The position numbers and the translations under genes were made by a program. From Macrosoma leucophasiata (lineage: Eukaryota; Arthropoda; Insecta; Lepidoptera; Hedylidae), in the NCBI GenBank assembly GCA_036365455.1, contig JAWQUS010000007.1, positions 15,578,001 to 15,642,000 of the forward strand: a DNA stretch of 64,000 nt, written 5' to 3'. A model generated the notes under the pieces. It was not told the origin of the DNA. It worked only from the letters and a program-made list of their open reading frames with translations, and did no database searches. The first letter of the stretch is position 1. Each line of letters opens with the position of its first letter. Shown here one piece after another: positions 23,901 to 34,799 of the stretch.

Positions 23901-24022
23901 TACGTTATTGTTATGGTATATAGTGGCTACTTCTCTACAAAGTGAACTACCTATACTCATTATTTTGAACATTTCGTAGGTACTGTGTCTTTTCCTCCAC
24001 AAAAAATTCAAACTGAATCGTA

Positions 24023-24087
24023 AAATGCAAAATGTATCTCAAACTTAATGAACGCATTTCATTAAGTTTGAGATACATTTTGCATTT
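24023..24087. repeat. Perfect hairpin, 30-bp arms
   Basis: Arms 24023-24052 and 24058-24087 are exact reverse complements with a CGCAT loop. A second, imperfect hairpin follows at 24140-24206. No terminal motifs. Confidence 0.9.
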
Positions 24088-24139
24088 GTAGATCTAATCG
24101 ATTTGACAGCTCATGGCAGGTTGCAGTGGTTGAATCACT

Positions 24140-24206
24140 AGAAATGCAGAAGATCAACGTTATTCAGTCACTCTGAACAATAACGTCGATCTTCTGTAAT
24201 ATTTCT
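24140..24206. repeat. Imperfect hairpin with precursor-miRNA-like shape
   Basis: CAGAAGATCAACGTTATTCAG pairs with CTGAACAATAACGTCGATCT plus TCTG across a TCACT loop, with one mismatch and a two-base bulge; AGAAAT/ATTTCT extends the stem. Size and bulges resemble an insect miRNA precursor, but I do not recognise a known miRNA. Confidence 0.55.
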
Positions 24207-24209
24207 TTT

Positions 24210-24660
24210 TGCAGGTGTATTTGGAATTTTTTCGTAAGGCGGCATCACAATTAATCACGCTGATCAATAACACTTTAACAGACGCTATTGATTATAGGAA
24301 TATTATTATAATACTTGGTATTTATACTCGAATAAAATACGTATTGACGAAATGTTTTCTCCCCTTCAAAGAACGTAAAGCCGCCGGCGGCTAGACACAA
24401 TTGACAATCAATTGTCATATTTTTCTCGTGATTTGACGAGTTAATTGATAAAATTCAACTCGTGGCAGATTTTACACAGCAATGGTAAATTTATACTCAA
24501 CACCAATATTTCAGTTCCAAAAGCGATTGAATGGCTGACATGGCTCGAAATCATAGGGTAAAATCACCACGTTGGCTACAAGATCACGTGTTCATAGCAT
24601 TTCTATTACGTAATTATTTATACTCCTGTCCTATTACTAGGTACTACATACAATAGTACT
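24210..24660. other. AT-rich stretch with no gene recognised
   Basis: No supportable coding sequence or repeat. Confidence 0.4.
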
Positions 24661-24665
24661 TTTTT

Positions 24666-24947
24666 ACTGGTGGTAGAGCTCCAGTGATGGAGCTCGCGGG
24701 CGTAGGCACCACCGCATTACCTAATTTACTTGCCATTAAATGGCAGTGTTCAGCACTATCGTATTCCGGTCAGGTGGTAATGTACGGCCTTGTAATTTCC
24801 GGCATAAAGGCATAATACCTTAAGCCTCAGGAGTGGTAACGCATCTGCATTTTGACCTTGGTCTTCGTGTGAGTGTCTATAGGTTACAGTCATCACTTAA
24901 CATCAATGTGAACTGCTTGTTTGCCACTTCCATTACAAAAAAAATAC
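24666..24947 (+). repeat. Interspersed repeat family P, full-length reference copy
   Basis: Runs from ACTGGTGGTAGAGCTCCAGT, with GAGCTC-type hairpin sequence, through CACCGCATTACCTAAT, CACTATCGTATTCCGGTCAG and GCATCTGCATTTTGACCT to TTTGCCACTTCCATTACAAAAAAAA. The A-rich 3' end and frequent loss of the other end in sister copies suggest retroposition. It resembles an abundant lepidopteran SINE/LINE-tail family I know by its TGGTGGTAG start and GTTTGCC...AAAA end; the family name is not assigned. Confidence 0.8.
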
Positions 24948-25835
24948 CCAGGAAGGAATATTGCACATCGAGCCTACGAAAGAGACAATCAGCTAGTTTA
25001 GATTTTGTAGAGCGTTGTCTCTGGTGCAGACTGCTAGTTATTTATTCTTGTTGGATACTATACCGTTTCATTTACCTGAACTTAATATCTTACATCCTGT
25101 AATTAAATGAATCCTTAGTCGCAGAATTACATCCCATGATAATAGCATTTCGTAGAAGTTGTGCTATATACTTACGTATGTGTCTGCAATGAACGACAAA
25201 TGTACAGAAGTTTGACGCTCACATCACGTGTTTCTCACCTGTTGCGGATTTGATAGTCTTATTGTTTTATTCAATGCACACGGGTATAATTTACAGTGCA
25301 TCAGGTTCGCGACCTGCGCTGAAACCATGCCAGCGACGTACGCTATTATTACCTTTTGAAATAAACATTACCGACTCCTCTCTTCCCTGTAATTTATGTT
25401 CTTTGAGACTGTAAACACTGCAGGATAGCGAAGATAATTCTATATCAAAGACACAATTACTACGTTGTCTATTGTTTAGGTTTTACTAAGTCATGCAATG
25501 TTATTATGAATAACATTATGAGCATAGACTAAAGTAACTGTCCATATTTTTTCCAACACGAAACTTTAAATTTTCAATAAATTTATAAATATATCAAGAC
25601 AGCATATTGATGCTAGTCATTCTGATATCTTTATTTTGGTCTGAAGTCCACATAAGATGAGTTCCTGATTTATTAATATGTGTTTAAATGTTGCCCCATT
25701 CTGCATGTCATGCCTTATCGATACAAGGAATGACAAGCAATATGGGAATCATATATTATAGTGATGCTTGTGCACTGAAAGTACAATTCTCTCGATATTA
25801 AATACAATATCTTTGTTACAATTATAACATTTTAG

Positions 25836-26070
25836 TTTTTTTTTATGTCTTGCAAACAAGCATACCTACAGTTCACATTGATGTGAAATGAATAATATAT
25901 GGCCTTTAAACATCTACATAAATAATACATTTCAATGTAGATCTGTTGTTGTGTTGTAAATTGTTGTGCCTCTGTACCGGTAATTACAGAACCCGTACAT
26001 TACCTACCACCTGACCGGAACACGGTAGCACACTACACACAACCATTTAGCAGCAATTAGGCTATAATGA
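25836..26070 (-). repeat. Interspersed repeat family P, diverged copy
   Basis: T-rich start, GCAAACAAGCATACCTACAG, then CCACCTGACCGGAACACGG and ACCATTTAGCAGCAAT. The hairpin end is missing. Confidence 0.65.
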
Positions 26071-26459
26071 TAAAGCAAAAAAAACATAAATATGCGCTTG
26101 TTTATATATACCACTGACTGTTTTTTTAGCACGGTGTTTTTTACTTAGATTAGTTATATGTTAGGTACATATTTAAATTTTGCCCGTTATCCTAGGTTAT
26201 TCGTCAACTCGACACGGACGACCGGACACACGTATGTCCAGTTGGTTAAACTTGAAATTGTAATGACTTGTTATTTCGTCGTCTGGACACGACAATATTT
26301 TTGCGTGTGTCCACATAGTGAAACTTAAAAAAATACCATTTTGTTTTCGCCAACTGGACACATGTTCACATTTTAACCGAATTCATGTCAAAGTAAAGTC
26401 ACGCAGATTAATTTTCAAGACAAAGGACTTCATTTAGTTGGCAATATCCCAACTATCCG

Positions 26460-26610
26460 TCAACCGAACAATGGCGGTCAAACCATTCCAATGGGGCGGT
26501 AGTAAGTAAGTGCAATAATGCAAGATGGGCAGCAGCGTCCTGCGATGAAACTACCGCCACCGCGATCGCCAATTTACATGCCAAGCGTGGTGATTGTGGC
26601 AGGGTATATT
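26460..26610 (+). mobile_element. RTE-type LINE, 5'-end fragment
   Basis: AACAATGGCGGTCAAACCA, GCAGCAGCGTCC and GCCACCGCGATCGCCAA followed by GCCAAGCGTGG match in order the 5' part of the RTE at 38951-40681 (reverse complement of about 40460-40570). As at 20030, only the 5' end is present. GTAAGTAAGTGCAATAATGC is specific to these fragments. Confidence 0.7.
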
Positions 26611-27601
26611 ATGAGGGTATGTAATAATATGGCTAATACAGTTAAACTTGAACAGTTTCAGCATGTAGATCGCATCGGTATTCTCGTTTTTGCCCATCAC
26701 AACATGTGAGAAATTGTTGCCCATTCAAAGAGATTCTTCTGTTATGATTTAAAACATGCGTTAGAAAATGCCATCAACTATTCACGATTCATTTCGATAT
26801 TGGGCGTACAAAATATCATACAAACATTATTCCTACTATTTATGCTCTGCTTCCCAATAAAATAGTGGAAACTTATAAAACGTTATTTTATTTAATTAAA
26901 AGCCAAATACCGCAGTGGCACCCAGACACATACATGGTTGTGATTTTAAAAAGTACCTTAAACAGGCTTTGCAACATGAATTTTGTCTTGTTAAAATGGT
27001 TGTTGTACCTACAAGTGCCTAGCTCAATTATTACTGAAATACTAGGTAAATGTGACAAGTATTGTTGTTACGGAGTTAAGATGAACGATTATTATTTGTA
27101 AAATTATACATTTTAGAATTGTGATGCCATAAATATGCTCTATTGATCATTTTTGTGATATTTTATTTCATTATTTCTCCGAGTACAATTCTCGTTCAAA
27201 CTTCATTGCAACTACATTTAGTAAACAAGCAAACAAGCTTTGCAAGTTTGTATAGAAAAGGAGTATACCTTTCAAGGGCAAAACTTCTTTGGCTTTGATA
27301 ATAAATACATAAATTTAATTGCTACTTTAAATTATGTGTTGGTAACTTACCTACTTCATTTTTTGTGATATTTGAAGTAATGAAAATGTAATTTAATCAG
27401 TTATGAAATTTTAAATTATTATGTATATTTAGAGAATATTGGCTATTTTCACTCTTTTCCTATAGGTAGTCAAACCGTGTCTTTATTTTAATTTATCGTA
27501 CTTCAATTTGATTGTTTGAAACATATTTGTTTTATTTTAAAATTTAAATCATTAGGTTTTATCAGCAAAAATATGAGTCAGTTTATTTTCATAATGTAGT
27601 A

Positions 27602-27733
27602 CTAGATTTTGCTCGCGACTTCATCTACTTGACTTTACTGTAAAGTCTCATCCAAATCCATCTAGTAGTTTTTTCTTGAAAGAGTACTAATATCCATACT
27701 CCGAAACTTTAGCATTTAAAATATTAAGTAGGA
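27602..27733 (-). mobile_element. Mini-Helitron, minus strand
   Basis: On the minus strand it starts TCCTACTTAATATTTTAAAT after A and ends with AAGTCGCGAGCAAAATCTAG before T. At 132 bases it is the shortest Helitron here, and it lies inside the element at 26195-27920. Confidence 0.65.
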
Positions 27734-27922
27734 TGTAATAAACCAGAAGATTATGAACATGACTGTACCTTTTTTGCAAAAAAAAGTGATAGTGTCCAGT
27801 TGGTGAAAACATAAAAGTGGTTTTATTTAAGTTTCACCATGTGGACAGTCATTACAATTTCAAGTTTAACCAACTGGACATACGTGTGTCCGGTCGTCCG
27901 TGTCGAGTTGACGAATAACCTA

Positions 27923-28899
27923 CCCCATAATTAACATAAAGCAAGCCTGACGACATTCATCAGTTACATATTATGGTCCAAATGTAAACAGAAACTAGTA
28001 TATTTATATAGAAACAACATATTATATCTATATATTACAAAATAACATATAACTATAATCCCCACACAGAACAGTCTTATATTTACCAACATTGTTGAAA
28101 AAGTTCTATACTCGTAGACAATTAGATATTCCTTTTCCAGATCATTTAATTTAATTACGGACTTATGTTCTTCAAAGTGGAATTGTGCGAATAACCGTAA
28201 AATACGTAAATGGGATCTTAATTGCGAATCAAATTATGGATGGAAAGTTATTGGGATGACTAAGAATGCCTTCTTTAGTTATCCTTGATAAGAAAACAAC
28301 GGGAATCGTTAATGCTCAAAATTAAACTCGATGATATGACTTTTCAACATCAATCAAGTGGTTATTACTCTGAGTTGTAATTAACTTTTTTTGTTTATTA
28401 CATAAGTTTCAAGCATTTTGCGTAAATAATTGACCTATTTTTACTTAGTAATAGCGGTAACATAATTTTTCACGATGTTTAGTCACTAGTGTAAAAAAGA
28501 ATAGATTTTCGTAAGTTCGCTTTGAAGAATAAAATTAGAGACGGATGTATCATAAACCGAAATCAATCTTTCTTTACCCGAATTTTCCCATTTGTTAGCA
28601 TCAGCTCCTAAGAAAGATGGGAAGGCGACCGAGAAATCAGATAATTTGTTCATCTTCAGATAGTTATTATCGGATCACTGACCAAAATATTTTTTTCTTT
28701 TCGTAGTAAAGCAATAAAAAAGAATAAAATTTATATACTTACCAGAGTTGCAAGTAAATTAACATCATCTGACAGATAATTTTGATTTGTCTGCTTCAGA
28801 AGCTTACCAAATATTTATAGTGGTTACAGATTCTTTGTATTTCTGTTTTTTCATGTTGTGAAAGTCTGTGTACAATGGCGACTAGACAAAAACTGCATG
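27923..28899. other. AT-rich stretch with no gene recognised
   Basis: No supportable gene or repeat. Confidence 0.45.
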
Positions 28900-28901
28900 T
28901 A

Positions 28902-30189
28902 TAAGGTTGGGGAAAAAGTTTCTTCGCATTTTTTAAGATAATTCAAAACATTTTTAATATAGTTTAATTAAATTTAACTAAAGTATTTATGTACCATTTT
29001 GTTCGATAACCTTTTGCCATCTTGTAGGTAGGGACATGATCCCATTGCTATAAAAATTTTGGGACTTCTCATCAAAATACCGCGACAAGTGGATTTGGCA
29101 GTCCTCTCGTGATGTTAACCTAACATTGCATAAAGGATTCTGAAGAGACCGAAACAGGTGGAAATCTGAAGGTGCAAGGTCAGGACTATACGGCGGATGC
29201 ATTAACACCTCCCAGCCAAACTCTCTTAATTTTTGCTGAGTGGCTATAGATGTGTGAGGTCTAGCGTTATCATGATGAAACACCACACCCCTTCTGTTGA
29301 TCAATTCCGGCCGCTTTCTCTCAACTTCTTGCTTTAATCTCATCAGTTGTTCGCAGTAGAGTTCAGAATCGATAGTCCTGCCTGGTGGTAATAGCTCATA
29401 ATGAATAATGCCCTTCCAATCCCACCACACACACAACATCACCTTATTGCGAGTTAACCCGGGTTTCGCCACAGTCTGTGAAGCCTGACCGGCCTTTGAC
29501 CACGACCTTTTTCGCACGTTCTTGTCGTACGTGATCCACTTTTCATCACCAGTTATCAGTTTCTTCAAAAATGATTCGGTTTCATTACGTCGTAATAAAA
29601 AATCACAAATGAGTACACGGTTCATTAGGTTTCTTTCAGTGAGCTCGTGAGGTACCCAAATATCGATCTTTTTTTTGTACCCAGCTTTTTTCAAATGCGC
29701 CAAAACTGTTTTGTGATCAATTCTCAGTTCTTCAGCTACGTCGTAACTATTGATATGTCGATCTTGCTCCACTTTTTCAAAAATGGCATCCATTTTATCC
29801 GTAATAGGGCGACCAGAGCGAGGTACATCTTTGACATCAAAATTTCCGGATTGAAAACGCTTAAACCAAATTTTTGCTACTCTCACAGACACTGCACTAG
29901 GTCCATAAACATCGCAAATTTTTTTTTGCGGCTTGCGTCGCAATTGTACCTTTTGTGTAGTAAAATTTTAAAATGTATCGAATTTCTTAATTAGGCTCAT
30001 CTTGACAGTACGAAAAACAAATGAAAATCACACATTTGCCTAATTTGAATTTGGAATTATGTTCTTTAAAATTTTAACTTTCAATTATACCAAAACCAGC
30101 CAGATACAAATACTACAGCCAAAGAGATTTTATTACAAGTTCATACATACTATTATATATAATGCGAAAAGACTTTCTCCCCAACCTAT
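28902..30189 (-). mobile_element. mariner element, copy 2 (most intact)
   Basis: Ends TAAGGTTGGGGAAAAAGTTT and TCTCCCCAACCTAT are flanked by TA at 28900-28901 and 30190-30191. Length 1288 bases. Same family and orientation as copies 1 and 3. Confidence 0.93.
28987..30000 (-). pseudogene. mariner transposase, nearly intact (copy 2)
   Basis: A single open frame of about 318 codons (28987-29943) covers almost the whole DD34D transposase: two helix-turn-helix blocks (residues about 1-85, with FKRFQSGNFD and SGRP), the linker WVPHELTERN (about 97-105), and the catalytic Asp residues at about 133 (TGDEKW), 225 (HHDNARPH) and 260 (YSPDLAPSDFH), with exactly 34 residues between the last two. Only the first about 28 codons are lost. 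The expected ATG at 29998-30000 survives, but four bases are missing just after it, and one extra A in the poly-A run near 29925 separates it from the main frame, which opens at a TTG. Probably inactive. The full family protein would be about 346 residues. Confidence 0.92.
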
Positions 30190-30700
30190 TATACTGTAGT
30201 ATAATAATGTGACATATAAACTTAATAGCTCAACACAGAATTAAATAGCATTCAATTCTATTTATTTCTGTGAATTGATGGTCAGTGAATACCTGCAGCA
30301 GTCTTTATATATTTACAAATTAAGTATAAATATTGCATGCTAAGTGCAATTATGTTATCAATAAAGAATCTCTATCTGTATACATATTAAAAACTAGGGA
30401 TTTCAATATAGATGCGTTGCCACTCTATAAGCTGAATATTACAGGCCCTTTTTTTTTCTTAAAGTAACAGGCATTTAATCATTAATTATCATTAATATCA
30501 TTGAAATACCTGTTAGTTTTAAAGCAAGAAGTATACCTAGAACAATACTACACATGTCAAAATGTATGCATAACGATAAAACACATTGCAGAGACATGAA
30601 CTGTAAGATAAAATATCGCTCGAACGTTGCGCTACGCTGGAACGCCTCATAAAACCGATGCCACACTCAACATTTTCTGAGTTTGTACGTAAATAATACT
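30190..30700. other. AT-rich stretch with no gene recognised
   Basis: No supportable gene or repeat. Confidence 0.4.
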
Positions 30701-30705
30701 TTGTA

Positions 30706-30838
30706 TATAACTTCACGCATACATACGCCTAAGGGGTTGGGGTACCTACTGCTTGCATTCAAGGATAGTTGTTCGGCCGGTTTCTTCGTTTCATGCCATG
30801 TAATAGTCGAGCCTATTGACATCTTCGGGCACATTCCT
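30706..30838 (-). mobile_element. tRNA-derived SINE family B, 3' fragment
   Basis: The reverse complement reads AATGTGCCCGAAGATGTCAA, TAGGCTCGACTATTACATGG and AACCGGCCG, ending ATGCGTGAAGTTA. This matches 61060-61203 of the family B copy. The tRNA-like head is missing. Confidence 0.65.
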
Positions 30839-30959
30839 GTAAATAACTGCAGAAATTCAAAGACCAAATGGCGTAAATAACATGGCGTACTAGCACTAAA
30901 TTACTGAGACAATACGAAAGCCCATATTTTTACAACTATCGCACAGGGTTGATCAGTGT

Positions 30960-31285
30960 TATTTCTCTCTTGCTTTCTCATTCTCGTTTCCACCTCCGAA
31001 TACATAAAACATTCGCGAAGCATTTGAAAACTGTCGGAAGGTTTCGATCATTATAGGTAAATTAAGTCTACAGCGTAAATTATGCGGTGCTTGTTCGATC
31101 ATATCTGGATGAGGAACAAAATTTGCGACGCGCACTTTCCGCTGGTACGTACCGGCAAATGGCGACAATTTGAACCGACATATCCCTATGTCGTGTTTGT
31201 AAGTGATCACTGCCTTTTCCAGTTGCTATGATATTTCATTTTGATGTAATCAGGAATACATTTCTCCAATTGATATTACAATCTA
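30960..31285 (-). repeat. Inverted repeat pair G, left arm
   Basis: The reverse complement aligns with 33243-33560 over about 310 bases: GAGAAATGTATTC, ATTACATCAAAATGAAAT, ACGACATAGGGATATG, TTTGTTCCTCATCCAG, TTTACGCTGTAGACTTAATT and GCGAATGTTTTAT. Frames through part of both arms give similar peptides (VRVxNFVPHPxxIExAxHxL), but indels elsewhere are not multiples of three. Class unknown. Confidence 0.65.
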
Positions 31286-31369
31286 AATCTAGTTGTCGAC
31301 TTCGAAGATTTATAAGAACAAATTATAACTATAGAATCCATGAAGGAGAGGAAGAGACAGAGAGAGAAG

Positions 31370-31486
31370 AAAGATTTTAGAAATTAAATAAAACGTGGTA
31401 ATAAAAATTTAACTTCAGGCAGAATCGAACCTGCAACCTCAGGGTAACCAGTCCAGCCGCTTTTACCACTAAGCTACCGAAGTCCT
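31370..31486 (-). mobile_element. tRNA-derived SINE family C, complete head
   Basis: The reverse complement gives GGACTTCGGTAGCTTAGTGG (A box), GGCTGGACTGGTTACCCTGA, GCAGGTTCGATTCTGCC (B box) and TGAAGTT, which nearly pairs with the first seven bases. A short T-rich body follows. A cloverleaf can be drawn, but the shared SINE body argues against a working tRNA gene. Confidence 0.75.
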
Positions 31487-31827
31487 TAAAATAATTTAAT
31501 TTTTAAATTCACTCGTATGTGTTTTGCGAAAATAAAAATATTGCACGGAAGAGAGAACCCAAATAACGGATATTTTTATAAAACAACGTTTAACATATTT
31601 AAATAACATTCAGAAACTAATTTTGTTGCATATCTTGGTTAATATTTTTTACAGTACATACCTACACGGTGCTGATAGCCATGTGCGTATAATTATTATA
31701 ATTATTGAAAAATTGAGACTAACTTATGAAAAATATCGTTGGTGCCAAAAAGATTTCCTTAAATCGAATATCCGATATTATACAAATACACAATCACCCA
31801 AACAAAACATATATCGGTAAGCAATAC

Positions 31828-31943
31828 AATTATTTGTGCCGGTATGTGGATCGAACCAGCGACATTGAGATATCGATGGGATCGAACACTCTAATCATGC
31901 GGTCGGTCGACACACACCGCTGTACGAACTGGGTCGTCAAGTT
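31828..31943 (-). mobile_element. tRNA-derived SINE family A, degraded head
   Basis: The reverse complement reads GACGACCCAGTTCGTACAGC, then GGTTCGATCC and CCGGCACAAATAATTGTA, which is family A with a damaged middle. The 3' body is lost. Confidence 0.6.
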
Positions 31944-32567
31944 ATTTATAACTTTAATCACTTACCCATTAACAATATGATATACCTAGTACCTACGTAT
32001 ATTATTCATTTTACCTCTGCAAAATGCGTAATATCTTAAAAACTACTAAACCGATTTTAATGAAAGTTGGACTGTTCCCTAAGTTAAAATATACCTAATT
32101 AAAATTAAAAAAATAACTTTGCCACTGCCAGAAATTCATGAACAAACATACACACGTACGAAATTTTGCACACGTGTTTGGAAGCCTAAATATATTAGCT
32201 AATTCCAACAATAAAATAAAAACAACATATAAAATTATCAAACTGATGACATCCTTTTTTAATTGAAATCGGCTAAAAAAGAATGGTGAATTGATGAAAA
32301 TTAATAGTATGCATTGACCTATATATATGTACTAAAATAATAGACAGGACACTCCCCTTCGTAGCACGGTTCCCATAGATTTATTATCTACTTTCCAGTT
32401 CCCAGAAGTCAATTTACCACACAGTTTCACATAGTAATTTACAGGTGAAGTGAAAATTCTACGTAAATATCTGTCAAATAAATGTAAAATCGAAAATGTC
32501 TGATTATTCCCAGTGCTATCTTTATACGTTAATAGTATATCGTTTTTTTGCTTAGCAAAATTTTGTA

Positions 32568-32855
32568 TTTTTATGTAATGAAGGTGGCAAACAAGCATGC
32601 AGTTGACATTGATGTTAAGTGATGACTGCAGCCTATAGACATCTACATAAAAACCAGTGGTTAAAATGCAGATACGTTGCCTAACCTAACTTGAGTTTTT
32701 GTTGTGTCTCTGTGATAGTCATTACGGGTCCATACATTACCGCCTTACTGGAATATGATATCTAGTGCTCTACACTACCATTGGCCGCAGACAGATTAGC
32801 TAATGCGATGGTACCTACGCCCTCGAGCTCGTATACTTGGAACTCCACCACCAGT
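32568..32855 (-). repeat. Interspersed repeat family P, full length
   Basis: TTTTTATGTAATGAAGGTGG start, GCATGCAGTTGACATTGATG, TACATTACCGCC, then CCCTCGAGCTCGTATACTTG and ACCACCAGT end. The hairpin end is mutated relative to other copies. Confidence 0.75.
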
Positions 32856-33242
32856 TGTATGTATTTTTACCGTTAACAACACAAATTTTCAAATAGGTAC
32901 ACGGCTTGCTCAATATGAGTTCATGTAAATCACGTTGCGGAATGGCCGCCCACGTCCGTTATAATGGATGAAAGAGATCGTCTGAGGTAAGTACGACATC
33001 CATACTTGACAGTTTTTTTTTCTGGAGCGACAATCTATCCATGTGCAGTCATTTTTGAACAGGGCCCGTTCCATGACAACTTGCTGCGATTCTCAGAGGT
33101 AGGATTATAATTATCTTTCCAGAAGAAGTCCCGAGTACAGCCTTATTACCTTATAGATAATATAATAGAAATATAAATATACAAAAATTTTTGGTTTGCC
33201 TATATCTTCATAAGAAGTGACACGTAGATGCACATTGTAAAA

Positions 33243-33560
33243 ACAATTAGAGAAATGTATTCACGATTACATCAAAATGAAATAACCGTAAAATGGTTTG
33301 GAAAAGACACGCACTTCATCAGTAATTACTTACAATCACGACATAGGGATATGTATGTCGGTTCAAATTTCAAATGATATCAGACGCGCCATTTCCCGGC
33401 ACCGGTGGAGGGTGCGTGTCACAAATTTCGTTCCTCATCCAGCCATAATCGAACGGGCATCGCATCATTTACGCTGTAGACTTCATTTGCCCATAATGAT
33501 CGAAGCCTTCTGACGCGTTTCAGATGCGTGGCGAATGTTTTATCAAAATATTCGACGGTG
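33243..33560 (+). repeat. Inverted repeat pair G, right arm
   Basis: Partner of 30960-31285, about 2 kb away in opposite orientation. It contains a short insertion around TCAAATGATATCAGACGCGC relative to the left arm. Confidence 0.65.
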
Positions 33561-33699
33561 GAGCAACAGTCGGGTCGGCTATTTCAGGCATTTTTTCAGG
33601 TAGCGAGAATAGCCCTGATTAACGATGTATATTTTACATAGTTAACCATCGCAAGTTATATGAAATGTGGGCTTACATATTATCTCAGTAATCTAGAGT

Positions 33700-33860
33700 T
33701 AGTAGGCTTCCTTACGGACTGTTCATTACTTTTGATCTTAGCGGCGAGCGGCGCGAAGGACGGGGCGGCATCGGTGTCAAAGCGTTTTACACGTCACGAA
33801 CCCCTAGTAACATTTATCGAAATAGCTTTGTGTCCATAAAGCCCATTAGGCTATTGCTGA
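33700..33860. other. GC-rich patch, unassigned
   Basis: GCGGCGAGCGGCGCGAAGGA and GGGGCGGCATCGG stand out from AT-rich surroundings. No repeat partner and no convincing frame. Confidence 0.3.
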
Positions 33861-34077
33861 TGCCTTTGAAAATGGTAAAAAGTTAAAAGAAATCAGAACA
33901 GAATGCAACCTATTAAAAATGTCTGAAAATAAAATAACATTAAAAATAGTGATCTGAGATTAGGAAACGGGAGGGGAGAGTTTCTGACATTTGCAAGATG
34001 AAATGTAAAATTAACATAATGAAATAAGGTGAAAACGCATAATAGATTTATTTATATTAAATTGATATTAGGCGAAG

Positions 34078-34290
34078 GTGTAGTATAGTAATCTAGTGGC
34101 CACTACTGCTACGCTGAGGTTGTAGGAGGTGAATGTTATTGGCAGTTTGCCTTATTTTGGAAATTTTCCAACGCCACCCATGAAGTTTATTAATGAGTCA
34201 ATAGGCTCACGATATTATTACTGGCGAAGCGCGGGTGCAGCATGCATATTTCACAAGTCGAGAATGCAGGCGTGAAGTTATACTCAAAAC
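34078..34290 (+). mobile_element. tRNA-derived SINE family B, degraded
   Basis: TAATCTAGTGGCCACTACTG and GCTACGCTGAGG match the head of family B. GAGTCAATAGGCTCACGATA and GCAGGCGTGAAGTTATAC match its body and tail. Confidence 0.6.
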
Positions 34291-34624
34291 GGAGGTTATT
34301 TTCTAGACAAAAAAAAACATTAAATATTTAAAGTATCCTCTTACAAAGATACAAAGAAATAATGTTATATGATACTTCGGTATGGTAATCATTGAACAAA
34401 ATATATGATCATTTTAAAAAGCATTTTGAACTTTTGTAGTTTTGTAAGATATTTGGCGCTCTACTACTACTCTACTACTCTCTACATACATACCCTTATC
34501 CAAACTTGTAATTACTTTAATAACTGTAACTTGTAATTATATTTAGGTAGTCTGCCACGTTTTATATAAAAATAAGTAAGTATAACTATTTGGATATTGG
34601 TTTGGAATAGAATTTTCTTTAGAG

Positions 34625-34703
34625 ATTAAAGAAAAAACGGAAAGAAAAATTTGACTTCGGGTAGGAATCGAACCTGCAACCTCAGGATAACCAGTCCACT
34701 AAC
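34625..34703 (-). mobile_element. tRNA-derived SINE family C, 5'-truncated
   Basis: Plus-strand AAAAAACGGAAAGAAAAATT, then GACTTCGGGTAGGAATCGAA and CCTGCAACCTCAGGATAACC. This is the B-box side of the head plus body in reverse. It is cut off within the anticodon part, and CCAGTCCACTAACCAGTCCA repeats a phrase at the break. Confidence 0.7.
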
Positions 34704-34734
34704 CAGTCCAAGAATTTTCTTTATAAATTGTAAC

Positions 34735-34778
34735 AATCTGGACCGTTTTGATGAGAAATCATCAAAACGGTCCAGATT
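34735..34778. repeat. Perfect hairpin, 20-bp arms with GAAA loop
   Basis: AATCTGGACCGTTTTGATGA (34735-34754), loop GAAA, then its exact reverse complement (34759-34778). It lies just beyond the truncated SINE. The left copy reads out of flanking sequence with no transposon ends. Confidence 0.95.
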
Positions 34779-34799
34779 AGTTGAGCTTAAAATTGATAA

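Larger units (their letters stand above)
26195..27920. mobile_element. 1.7-kb terminal-inverted-repeat element, nonautonomous
   Basis: The left arm starts GGTTATTCGTCAACTCGACA (26195) and the right arm ends with its reverse complement (27920). The arms match nearly perfectly for about 90 bases and more loosely to about 150 (GTCCAGTTGG, GTCCACAT.GTGAAACTTAA). TA flanks both ends (26193-26194, 27921-27922), as for Tc1/mariner-type insertions. No transposase is recognised; a 78-codon frame at 26865-27101 matches nothing I know. The interior carries an RTE 5' fragment (26460-26610) and a mini-Helitron (27602-27733), so it is an old composite. Confidence 0.75.

Noticed and set aside
31400..31486. 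Possible tRNA gene on the minus strand
   Set aside because: The head can be drawn as a cloverleaf, but the same head with the same downstream body recurs at 12.7, 20.7, 34.6 and 53.3 kb with truncations, so it is a SINE.
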